Of a stretch of DNA of 62,000 bases, positions 51,711-60,302 are shown in pieces. How positions within the stretch are numbered: the stretch's first letter is position 1; every line of letters begins with the position of its first letter. Below the pieces are notes generated by a model. It searched no databases, had not been told where the DNA came from, and saw nothing but the letters and a program-made list of their open reading frames with translations. Source of the stretch: Symbiodinium natans. Its lineage: Eukaryota > Sar > Dinophyceae > Suessiales > Symbiodiniaceae. The stretch is from the NCBI GenBank assembly GCA_905221605.1, contig CAJNDS010000269.1:140001-202000 (forward strand). The letters are read 5' to 3'. Position numbers and translations under genes: made by a program.

Positions 51711-52079
51711 TTATCGGGCTCCCCAAAGACCTCCCCCAGGGCTGACCAGGTTTGGAAGGCTTAGTGCTATGTTGCACGCGTCACTTCAAAAGATTGCCTG
51801 AACCCTAAAACCAACCGAAGAGACCGAAGAACTTTCATGGCCCGTTTGCCTGCACCCTTCCGTGTTGAACCCAAGCCACATGGAAGGACACCACCAGTCA
51901 CTAGAAACCCATCACGTGGCATCGGTCAAGTTACTGCCTCCTTTGGGGCACTCTCTTCCGCCTCCTTCGGCTTGCGCTTCCGTACAACCTTCACCTGCCC
52001 AAGTGCAAGGATTGCCTATCTGGCTTGGGTAAGCCGGGGGAGAGTCTCCATTTTGCCTTCATGGAGCGGCCGTCATGGT

Positions 52080-52260
52080 CTCACATTGACATGACTCGAG
52101 CCAGGAGCTGAAAAGCTGCAGGTCGCACCATGTTGGATCTCGTTTGAGGCATGCGAGGCCAACAAGCAGTGCTGTTCTTCTCTGAGGGCCAGACAGCCAT
52201 CCACATCGGGAGATGGGAACCCCACAACACGAACGGTGCTGCCTAGAGAGAGCCAGGCTC
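52080..52260 (-). CDS. Probable exon, unknown
   Basis: The minus frame reads SLGSTVRVVGFPSPDVDGCL then ALREEQHCLLASHASNEIQH and GATCSF. Balanced composition, borders uncertain. AT-rich CTATACTATA DNA (52290-52460) lies upstream. Confidence 0.4.
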
Positions 52261-52894
52261 TGACTGCTCTGGGACTTCGAGGCGGCTTGTATGATGTTAT
52301 GCTGTACGATCTTATACTAGACGAAACTATATACTCCACTATACTATACTATATTATGCTATACAAAACTACATTATACTATACCATACTCCATAATATT
52401 CTACATTCTACTATATATGTTATGCTATATTATGCTATATTGTACGATATATTCTACCTTACGACTCTGAATCAGCCCTCGCACTCAAAGCTGTGCCTCT
52501 TGGGAGGTTGCCATCATTGGCCCTGGGACGGCAAACGCGCGCACATGGCTCCCACGCTTTGTTGCCGTGTTTGGACATGATCCCCTCTGGCACGAGCAAG
52601 GCCCACGCAGTGGCCGGGCCTCTTGCCTCGCAATACCCGAAACCCTAAACCCTAAACCCGGTCTGCTACACTGCAACCTGGTGATAAAACAAGGTAGACC
52701 TCGCCAGATCTCTCTTCTCAGTTTAAGGTGACCACTGGCCCCCGAAGCTGACCGTCGGTGGCTGCCTCATCACATGGTGCTCTGCAGAGCTGCAGACTCG
52801 ACTCTTGTTTGTCACAAGCAAGTCACGCCGCTCATATCCGGCAATTGTGCACGACGACTCGCAACATTCAAACCCTTTGCCTCGTATGGTCAGT

Positions 52895-52985
52895 TCTCTA
52901 AATTAGGGCCCCTTTCTGGGGTACCCTAAGTCATAGAGGCCGTTTTGTAATAAGGACCCCTAAAGGGACCATATTTTGGAGAAAT
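52895..52985. mobile_element. MITE family C, diverged copy
   Basis: AGGGCCCCTTTCTGGGGTAC with the complement-like AAGGACCCCTAAAGGGACCA: an imperfect palindrome. Confidence 0.5.
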
Positions 52986-53240
52986 GGTCATATTTTCACA
53001 TGCTCGCTTGCAGAACCTGACTCCTGCTATCCGGGAAACATAGACCACGAGCGATACACAACTTAATGGTTTCAACCGTTCCCGTCAATACAGCTTGCTT
53101 TGGCTAAGGCAGCTCCTGGCAATTCCCACGGCTGGCAAAACGCCGAGCCCCCCCGCTTCACGATGGGCGCCGTCTTGCGCGTTGTGGCTTCCGTCTGGGC
53201 CTATGGCAGGCTTGAACGAGTCAAAGCACGACCACCTGAC

Positions 53241-53450
53241 AACAGCTCCCTCTTCAAAGGCTTCCTCTTCCGGGGCCTTGCGAATCTGATCCTTAAGAAT
53301 CTCTTCTGCGCTCCTCGCCTCCTGTCAGTGGCAACAACCACTCGTCTGCCCTCTGCTTTCGAAGATGCCGCAAGTCTACTCTTCTCACTTGCCTGCTGGG
53401 GCTTCTTCTCAGGCAGAGTCGTGGGAACCTCCGAAGACTAGAAGAAGTCT
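53241..53450 (-). CDS. Two adjoining coding segments, charged protein
   Basis: Segment 53241-53321 follows GACAG and reads ARSAEEILKDQIRKAPEEEA then FEEGAV, ending GTT|GTCAGG. Upstream (about 53322-53440) a frame reads EKKPQQASEKSRLAASSKAE then GRRVVVATD and would join directly or across a splice. Highly charged, probably disordered. No family recognised. Confidence 0.45.
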
Positions 53451-53585
53451 CATGGGTCGGATGGGCCATGAGACTAGAAAGTGTGTTGCCATGAAGGGGC
53501 TTGGTATCAAAAGCACGGTAGGCTACCATGATAAACTTTATGGCTCTCCAAAGTCTCATTCCGGCGGTCCAACCAAGAAGGTGTT

Positions 53586-53720
53586 TACGAAAATCACAGG
53601 GCCCGGAATATTCCAATATGGGCCCCGAGAAATAATAGGATTCCCTGATATAATGAGGACCCTAATAAGGTACCCACGTTGTCGTAAAGCCCCCAATGAG
53701 GTATCCATATCGTCGAACCC
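53586..53720. mobile_element. MITE family C, diverged copy
   Basis: GGAATATTCCAATATGGGCC, ATAATGAGGACCCTAATAAG and GGTACCC modules. It creates a spurious plus-strand frame of 217 codons, rejected. Confidence 0.55.
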
Positions 53721-54007
53721 CCCGCCCCCCAAGAGCCTTTGGAAAGAGAGCACGGACGCCCCCACCCGATCCCAATCAGACGTGCTTTACCATAACATGG
53801 TGACGGACTTCACCCCCATATGCAAGCCTTTCAAGCTTGCAACACCACCCTGCATGCAAAAAATCGGCAACACCGACAAACCGCCTTTCGAAGCCAGAAG
53901 AAGAGCCACTGATCCAAAGCAAACAACAGCCCAGCAAAAACCCAAAACCCGCTCACCCATGCACTCCAGCCCGTCGACTTACACCCAAGGTCGCGCAATT
54001 CTTTGGT

Positions 54008-54100
54008 TTCGGGTTTAGGGTTAGGGTTTAGGGTTTAGGGTTTGGGGTTTAGGGTTTAGGGTTTGGGGGGTTTAGGGTTTAGGGTTTAGGGTTTAGGGTT
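54008..54100. repeat. TTTAGGG array after a splice donor
   Basis: About 13 units, with TTTGGGG and TTTGGGGGG variants. On the coding strand it begins four bases after the GT of GCTGAG|GTCCAACCC. Confidence 0.9.
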
Positions 54101-54104
54101 GGAC

Positions 54105-54470
54105 CTCAGCTGCTGCTGCTGCCATGGCCAGCGTCATCTCGCGAACGGAGGGCTGACCTGCACCCCACGGGCTGTTTGAAGTTTCTTGTCCGTTGGACTC
54201 CACGCCACGTGTGGATTCTGGTGGAGACGTGCGCGGTAAGGTGAAGTGAGCCCAACGGTAGAACAGAAAAGCAGCCACCGAGCTGAGCATGACGAATGAC
54301 TATGAGCCTAGCATTCTGAAGTATTATGAACCAGTATTTCTGCACCGTCTTAGCTCCTGTCGCCCGGTTTCCCAGCTCAGCCAAGCGGCTTCCGCGCTCT
54401 CCTGGTCTTGACCCACTTGGCCCTTCTGCTAGCGCCTGCAGCAGAAAACACAAGTCGGCAAAGGTAGGCC
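54105..54470 (-). CDS. Two probable exons; the second ends at telomere repeats
   Basis: The upstream piece (about 54335-54470) reads FADLCFLLQALAEGPSGSRP then GERGSRLAELGNRATGAKTV. The downstream piece (54105-54250) reads LPRTSPPESTRGVESNGQET, SNSPWGAGQPSVREMTLAMA and AAAAE, ending GAG|GTCCAACCC. No domain recognised. Confidence 0.5.
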
Positions 54471-54499
54471 TCACTCCTTTTCAAGATTGAAGACGTTTG

Positions 54500-55240
54500 T
54501 GGGATGTATCCTGAAGCACCTTCCCTACAAGTCGAATGCGCATTTTTGTTGCTTCATGTTGGACAACTGCCTCGCTTTGAAGGACTTTCGCTTTTGGGCA
54601 CATGATGTGTTGGTTGCAATTGTTTTCGCACCAAACGCATTCTTGCGCTGACTTGCCTTCTTCACTTCCGCCAACGAGTCCAGGTTGCTGTCGGGCACCT
54701 TGCCAGCGCAAGCCGGTGGCAAGGCGCAAACTCCCAACGGCTACGCAGGCTTCTACGCAGGCTTCTACGCAGGCTTCTACGCAGGCTTGAGGTTGATGCG
54801 GGAGCGTCTCCCAGCACCTTCACCTCAGCGTGTCTCAGCGTCACTGGGCATGGACAGGTACATGGGGCAGCCAGGGTTCCAGACGTTCCGTGCCTGCGGC
54901 CGGCCACCCTCAACCACTAGGTCAAAGGACACGCTCTCCCCTGCAAGCAGTCCTGCAAGGGCCAAAGGCTGCGATCATTTTTTCTTGCAGCCACGCTGGG
55001 GCCCTGACCAATGCGACCAATGAGATGCGAGTTGTAGACAAAGATGTCACGCCCGAAGTCTGGCACAGTGATGAAGCCAAAACCTGTCAGCTACGATGAT
55101 TCCCATGCAACGCTACCGGATGCTGCCGGACATCAACGGCACAAACTACCCAGCAACCCCCACCTTTCCGTGTGTTGTAGCTCTTCACCCTGCCGACTAC
55201 GCGATTGGCCGAGGCCCTGAGCTCAGGATACAACTTCCTT
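54500..55240. other. Unique sequence with a 12-bp tandem repeat
   Basis: Four copies of CTACGCAGGCTT at about 54740-54788, the same unit giving YAGF in one frame and A/S/T repeats in others. Frames on both strands are open; none supported. Confidence 0.5.
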
Positions 55241-55242
55241 TG

Positions 55243-55325
55243 TTTATTGTAGGGAATGAGGGAAGGAGGTACCCTATAATCCCTCAAAGGGTATGTATAG
55301 GGGGGTATAGCCCTACTAACCAACA
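55243..55325. mobile_element. MITE family B, diverged copy
   Basis: TGTAGGGAATGAGGGAAGGA on the left and TAGCCCTACTAACCAACAGG on the right, around TACCCTATAATCCCTCAAAG. Confidence 0.6.
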
Positions 55326-55828
55326 GGAAGACAATGAGTCACTGGATCTTCGGGAAGCAATGTAGGGCTCTCGCGTTGGCACTGGTGCGCTGGGCTTCTC
55401 CACCACCGGTCGAGGCGCAGGTCGCTTGATTCCCATCAAGGGACCCAGATGGTTCTCGCCAATCCTGGTCCAAGTGGGGGGTTCCGAAATTCGGGATACC
55501 TTCTTGGGGTTTGAAGGGAGTCTACTATTTGGGGATCTATATTGGGGGGGTTCCCCTTTGCATAAACCCCCAAGGTTTATCCCTGGAACAAGTTCCCAGA
55601 ATGGCTTCGCACTGCACATGCAAAACCCACTTGGGCGGCATCCTTGGCAAAATGCCTTTGATCTGCGAGAAAACATCATTGCTGCTAGCCTCGGGCGGCG
55701 ACGTGTGCCACAGCCCCATCGCACATGCAGGGAATCACGGCTCCAGATCAGATAACCAAGTCCGGCACCAAGCTCTTCACGCACTGACAAAACAGAAGAA
55801 GCTCCTGACAGGATGTGAGAGCATCTTC
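55326..55828 (-). other. Minus-strand frame broken by a MITE family C insertion
   Basis: Protein-like pieces on both sides: RRCSHILSGASSVLSVREEL upstream and GIKRPAPRPVVEKPSAPVPT downstream, with MITE C (55478-55565: GGTTCCGAAATTCGGGATAC) between. It could be exons with a MITE-bearing intron. Unassigned. Confidence 0.35.
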
Positions 55829-56040
55829 TCACGAAAAAATGTTGGCGAGAGACTCGCGAAACGTTGGAGAGAGACCCTCCTCCGTCTCTTGGCGCTTCGG
55901 CTTGGGCTTGGCGGCCGCAGCACGAATGGCCGCTTTGAGCTCCTGCACGAACGTTCCGTCGCCCAGTCTACAGCTGCAGCCCCTCTCGCAAAACTCACGG
56001 GGCCTCAATTGCTTTGAGCTTTTCTGCGCTGGGCCTAAGA
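55829..56040 (-). CDS. Probable terminal exon of an unknown gene
   Basis: Opens after TTCTTAG (about 56036) and reads KSSKQLRPREFCERGCSCRL, GDGTFVQELKAAIRAAAAKP, KPKRQETEEGLSPTFRESLA, NIFS, stop at 55829. It lies only 150 bases downstream of the TXNDC9-like stop on the same strand. Family not recognised; the VQELKAAI helix is the best-ordered part. Confidence 0.5.
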
Positions 56041-56187
56041 AGCAACGACAAGCAACGTTAGCAGCACAGCACACCCAAACCGCGCTGCAGCGTCAGGCGC
56101 ACAGATACACGTGCGAACCGGTCAGATGACTCTTTCAGCGCGCGCGCAGCCACCCAGGAAGTCAAAACTTGGCCCCATCACATTGCC

Positions 56188-56910
56188 TCAGAAACCGTCT
56201 CCCGAAGCATCATCGCCGGACAAACTGTCGTCATCGGCATCGTCGATAGAGTTGATGCTGCACAATAGTTTCGCGAGGTGTCTGGGGAAGAGAGGCGAGC
56301 TGGCGGATGAATATGCAAAGAGTCGGGATGGTGGCAAGTGCCTGACCACCTCACCGAAGCTCAGCGCAAAGATGGTTGGAAGCGCCTCGAGATCTACCAT
56401 CTGTGTGAGGAAGAAGGCACGGTCGGCCGGAAGCCAACAGAACTGAGTTTCCAGGTGTTTGCCGGCCAAGCGACCCAAGACTTTCCGGCACTCCTCGCCC
56501 GCAGCCGAACGACCATCGTCCAGCAGCAGAAGGGCGCGCTCGTGCGGCGCGATCGTCTCCACGAACTCTTTCTCATCCGCAAGCTCTTGCAGAGAGCCAT
56601 GGCCCTGCTTCTTCCACAGGCTTTCCTTCTGCAGCTGGGCTTTCCTTGCTTCCCGCAACTTCTTCAGCTCATCATCGGGGTCAGGACTTCCTGATTCTGG
56701 CTGGACAGGATCATGAGCCACAAACGCTGACAAGGGATCAGCCTTCTTCACAGTGCCATCGAGCCGAAGGCACATCTGTTCCTGCGCATCGGTCGCCCTC
56801 TCAGCAGCCGCAATGGCATCTGAGAACTGGCCACTGCGGAGTTTGTCCACGAGGCTCTCCACTTCGTCCACATCCCGCGCGGATCCTTCGAGCTCTCGCT
56901 CGCGCGGCAT
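56188..56910 (-). CDS. TXNDC9 / phosducin-like 3 family protein
   Basis: A 240-residue uninterrupted frame from an ATG at 56908-56910. N-terminal third: acidic and helical, variable. Residues 80-118 (ELKKLREARKAQLQKESLWK then KQGHGSLQELADEKEF) are the conserved helix and GHG segment before the thioredoxin fold; residues 119-200 form the fold, with CRKVLGRLAGKHLETQFCWL and a cis-proline loop LEALPTIFAL. There is no CxxC active site, as usual in this family. Members help the CCT chaperonin fold actin and tubulin. The C-terminal acidic tail (DDADDDSLSGDD) also fits. Residues about 190-210 may instead be a short intron (a GC donor in GTCAG|GCACTT, acceptor CCCCAG), since the sequence there departs from the family. 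The start could lie further upstream. Confidence 0.8.
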   Translation of the reverse strand: MPRERELEGSARDVDEVESLVDKLRSGQFSDAIAAAERATDAQEQMCLRLDGTVKKADPLSAFVAHDPVQPESGSPDPDDELKKLREARKAQLQKESLWKKQGHGSLQELADEKEFVETIAPHERALLLLDDGRSAAGEECRKVLGRLAGKHLETQFCWLPADRAFFLTQMVDLEALPTIFALSFGEVVRHLPPSRLFAYSSASSPLFPRHLAKLLCSINSIDDADDDSLSGDDASGDGF

Positions 56911-57234
56911 GGCAGCTGGAAGAAGCAGCGCCGGCTCTAACCCAATAACGTGACTGTACTGTGTGGCGTGGCTGGTATGCCATGTGCATGTATGCCTGAA
57001 TGCTGCGGGCCAAGGTCAGCTATACATCGGGGCGAAGCGCATGGACCGGATTCCTTGCCGAGCGACAATGTCTGAAGGTTTTCCCTCCTGCACATGTTTC
57101 TTTGCAGGAATTAATATTTGTTGTCGGACTGGAAATCGGTTCTTATGGAATGATCTTCTTTTCTTCTATCATCTTCTATTTGGATTAATTTTTTCCTATT
57201 ATATATAGTTTTCATAATTGGTCTAGAGATGTAT

Positions 57235-57450
57235 TCAGAGAGTCTGATTTTCCATATTGTTACAAGTACTTCTTTTGGGGGCTTTTCTAGATTCTGAAGC
57301 TCCATTCCTTGAGCTCGAGGCTACAAGCTGTCCTTTCTGCCGGCTGCGTGCCGGAGATAGCCAACATGCGAGAGCACGAATCTTCGGCTTGGCAGCGCAC
57401 CCTGGTGTGGCAATTGGTGCCGCGGGTGCCGCGGGTGCCGCGGGTGCCAT
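57235..57450 (-). CDS. Possible exon starting at telomere repeats
   Basis: On the coding strand CCCTAAA units end in CCCTATCTTCTAAG|GATGGC and a frame follows: MAPAAPAAPAAPIATPGCAA then KPKIRALACWLSPARSRQKG. The first part comes from a GGCACCCGC triplication. Weak. Confidence 0.3.
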   Translation of the reverse strand: MAPAAPAAPAAPIATPGCAAKPKIRALACWLSPARSRQKGQLVASSSRNGASESRKAPKRSTCNNMENQTL

Positions 57451-57460
57451 CCTTAGAAGA

Positions 57461-57540
57461 TAGGGTTTAGGGTTTAGGGTTTAGGGTTTAGAGTTCAGGG
57501 TGGGTTTAGGGTTTAGGGTTTAGGATTTAGGGTTTAGGGG
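57461..57540. repeat. TTTAGGG array
   Basis: About 10 units with TTTAGAG, TTCAGGG and TTTAGGA variants. Confidence 0.9.
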
Positions 57541-57599
57541 GATGTTGCTGCAAAAGGACACAAGGGTTCGTCGAGTCTCTTTGGCCAACGCCTACTCAC

Positions 57600-58990
57600 T
57601 CATGAGGGCGGTTGCAAAAAAAAACGCCAGCTCAGCACATTCCAGTTGGTAAGGTGCCGACGTGTCAGACACCTCCTGAAACCCAAAACAAGGCGAACAA
57701 AGACACTGCCACTGAGCAAGACACGCAAATTCCTCCACTTCATCTGGACCTGTTTCTTTTGTCTCTCCTGCCTGAGAAGGGAACGGGCGCATCAACAGAT
57801 GGAACGGCGAAAGGACCACTGACCATGAAGCTCAGCACGCAACATCTTGCGAAGTCTCTGGTGCTGCCTGCAAAGACTCAGCCCCCATTGCCATCAGGGT
57901 TTGCGGAGTTTTTTGGGGGGTTTCTTTCGAAGAAGTTGTTTTTGCCGCGCGCGCCCCCAGCACGAGCGCACACTGCGGGGACTACTTCAGAGGTTTCAAC
58001 AAACACAGGTGGCAGCTGCCAACCCGTCACACTGCAACAAACCCAACACTGCCACGCCCCCAGGGGTGTTTGCTTCGACTCGACTTGAAACAACCCTAGC
58101 GAGCAGAACACGGAAGCATCTGGGGACCTATGCAGCCACACTGCAAGCTCGCAAGGCCCAGGTACCGAGCCGGCTAGTTCAGATGCTCTTGTTGCCACCA
58201 AGCTGATTGCAAGAAGTCGAAACGACTGCCAACTACACGCGCAAGGTTCCGGGTTCCATCCGCCAGCCTCTGCCGAAGGAGCGGCCATCACGCAATCACG
58301 CCTTTCAACGCGGCCACTGGTGTCAGCATCTATACGCTCATGAATCTTGAAGCATCGGCCCATGGCACTGATTTCCATGATTGCAAACAAGAAACATTCA
58401 GAACGACAAAAATGGCTCTGTAAGGCACATGCTGAGATGTCTCGAAATACCGCCGCCAAAACTGAGGCACGGACAAAACAAATCCTCGATCTCGAAACCA
58501 CACAGCCACCACAAACGGAAGCTGAGCAAGCGAAGTACTTGCAACTTGAACATGGGTTCTGTGTGTGTGGGGCTGTGGTCAGGAGCTTGTCTGTGCACAT
58601 GTCTGCCGACACGGGGCTATTTGCTGGATGAAAAATCCGCACGCACACATCCCACAACGGCTGACTTTCAACTTGGCTTCACATGTGATGTTCTACACGA
58701 TTCAGACCAACTCAGCTCGAGTCCATGGACACAATTTTTTTCGATGCACCGTCACGGCACATTCGTTGCTGCCGCAGACTGGAAATCTGCGAAGTCATCA
58801 AACTCGTCCACCTGTTTCGTTGCATTGCAGACCTCTGGCAGCTTGCGAACATGATACTTCGGAATTATGAGTACCAATATAACCAAGTAGCGTTTTCGGC
58901 AGCAGAAGTGCCACTCGACTGCGTAGTTGCAGCCGGTGGAGGTGGAGCCTTATACCATGGTGCATCCGGCCATGCAATATCTCTCTAACT
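57600..58990 (+). CDS. Plus-strand frames, possible gene, uncertain
   Basis: Four plus-strand stretches look better than their antisense: KTPAQHIPVGKVPTCQTPPE with TQNKANKDTATEQDTQIPPL (57615-57750); RTRKHLGTYAATLQARKAQV (58107-58166); MIANKKHSERQKWLCKAHAE with QILDLETTQPPQTEAEQAKY (58374-58550); RLEICEVIKLVHLFRCIADL with WQLANMILRNYEYQYNQVAF (58779-58900). They are separated by stops, so introns are needed. The antisense frame of 259 codons is Cys/Trp-rich and less likely. If real, this would be the only supported plus-strand gene. No family recognised. Confidence 0.3.
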
Positions 58991-58999
58991 TGCGCACGA

Positions 59000-59490
59000 G
59001 CACTGGGAGGCCTGCAAGCCTACCGTAACCATCAGCTGCACCACCGGATTGCTCGGTCTGTTCTCTTCGCCTGGCCCGTGCCAGTGTTGGTCCGCCCTCT
59101 GGGTTCTGCATGTGGGGGTTTCCGTCCCCATGCCCACGTCCCCAATTGCCCATCCAATTCGCAATTTCTCGGAGGCCTGCCATTTCTCCCAGGCAAATTC
59201 ACCTCGTCAGGTCGTCATGCACATTACAATGAAGATTTCCAATTCTTGTCAGTGGCAAGTCGCTGTAAAAGTTTGCCCGTCTTTTAAAGAAAGATCTTTC
59301 CTGCCAACGGATTTGCCAGGGCACATATGCCACCATAACACACACACACACACACACACAATGGGGCTCAAGGCATCAATCCAAGGTTCATGGGCAGCAT
59401 CTCCAGTGCTGCTGCTTCTTTTGCTTTGTCCACCCAGGTTGCCTGTGGCGGCAGCACCATGTGCCCCAGAATTGCATGTCCACATTGCGC
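59000..59490. other. Unique sequence with CA microsatellite
   Basis: A (CA)n run at about 59338-59361. Downstream exons of the NECAP-like gene may lie here but I could not identify them. Confidence 0.4.
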
Positions 59491-59492
59491 AC

Positions 59493-59809
59493 CCGAGCCT
59501 TGAAATCTGCTAAGCACGCATTGAAGTCGAAGGCATCGCTTCCTTGGGGCCAGGTATTGCGCATCAAGGTTCCATTCATGCAGAGGATTCAAAGCAGCAT
59601 GTTTGGGTGCAATCGGGAAGCTGTCACTGAAACCAAAGCCAATGAAAGCATGGCGTGGTCCGTTGACCTCAAAAGCCATGCAACGGAAGAGACCATGGCA
59701 TGAGGTGGAGATACATGAGCTCTGAGCCAGCAGCAATTTTCAGTACCCAATATCGGCTGGAATCCACAACTCGTTCCACAAATTGGTCGTAATCACCATT
59801 CGGAATGAC
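59493..59809 (-). CDS. NECAP-type endocytosis accessory protein, internal exons
   Basis: Three exons: 59735-59809 (VIPNGD, YDQFVERVVDSSRYWVLKI), 59622-59667 (VNGPRHAFIGFGFSD) and 59493-59542 (SDAFDFNACLADFKAR). Joined, they give the NECAP signature D-S-S-R-Y-[FW]-V-L-[KR]-I, then R-H-A-F-I-G-x-G-F-x-D-R and D-A-F-D-F-N, the core of the PH-like NECAP domain that binds AP-2 in clathrin-mediated endocytosis. The joins work only if both introns begin with GC (ATT|GCTGCT, phase 0; GACA|GCTTCC, phase 1), a recognised donor type in dinoflagellates. The N-terminal half of the domain should lie at 59.85-60.0 kb but was not resolved; the C-terminus was not found. Confidence 0.8.
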
Positions 59810-60059
59810 CTCGGTACACAAACGGTCCGTTCAACCAGACATGAAAGGAAACAGTGGCTGTGGGAAATGGGAACATGGTGTCCGGAACGTCGCCGAAGCC
59901 GTGACTTTCGCGAAACTCGCAAACGGTGTGCTAAACAAACCCTGCGGGCAAGACCACCAGGATGAGGCAGGAAAGGCCGATCGGTCTGAGGAGCGTGTAT
60001 GGAAGCCGTCCTGGCAGTAGGAAAGCCCTAACGATTTGGGTGTTTGTGAAAATGCCCGA

Positions 60060-60123
60060 AAAAAGATCCAAATCGTGGAATCCCCTTAATGGGGACCCCA
60101 ATAAGGTACCCGAAACCCCCATT
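60060..60123. mobile_element. MITE family C, half copy
   Basis: AATCCCCTTAATGGGGACCC then CAATAAGGTACCCGAAACCC, matching one arm of family C. Confidence 0.6.
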
Positions 60124-60302
60124 TGTCCAGATCAAGCAGAATAGCTTGGAAAAGCGGGGACGGGCCTTCGCTCGGGCAAGAGCACCATGCGCCTCCGAAA
60201 TTCCCAGGCCCAATTTTTTTTTCGCGCACCTTTTTCCGCCGAATCCGCCGTCCCAAACGCCTACTGGCCGGAAGCCCGACGACCTACGGAAGGCTCACCG
60301 GC

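Noticed and set aside
53365-54018. Plus-strand frame of 217 codons
   Set aside because: Crosses a MITE family C copy and ends in telomere-like repeats; no domain.
57878-58657. Minus-strand frame of 259 codons
   Set aside because: Cys/Trp/Ser-rich with no motif; the opposite strand has better-looking segments.
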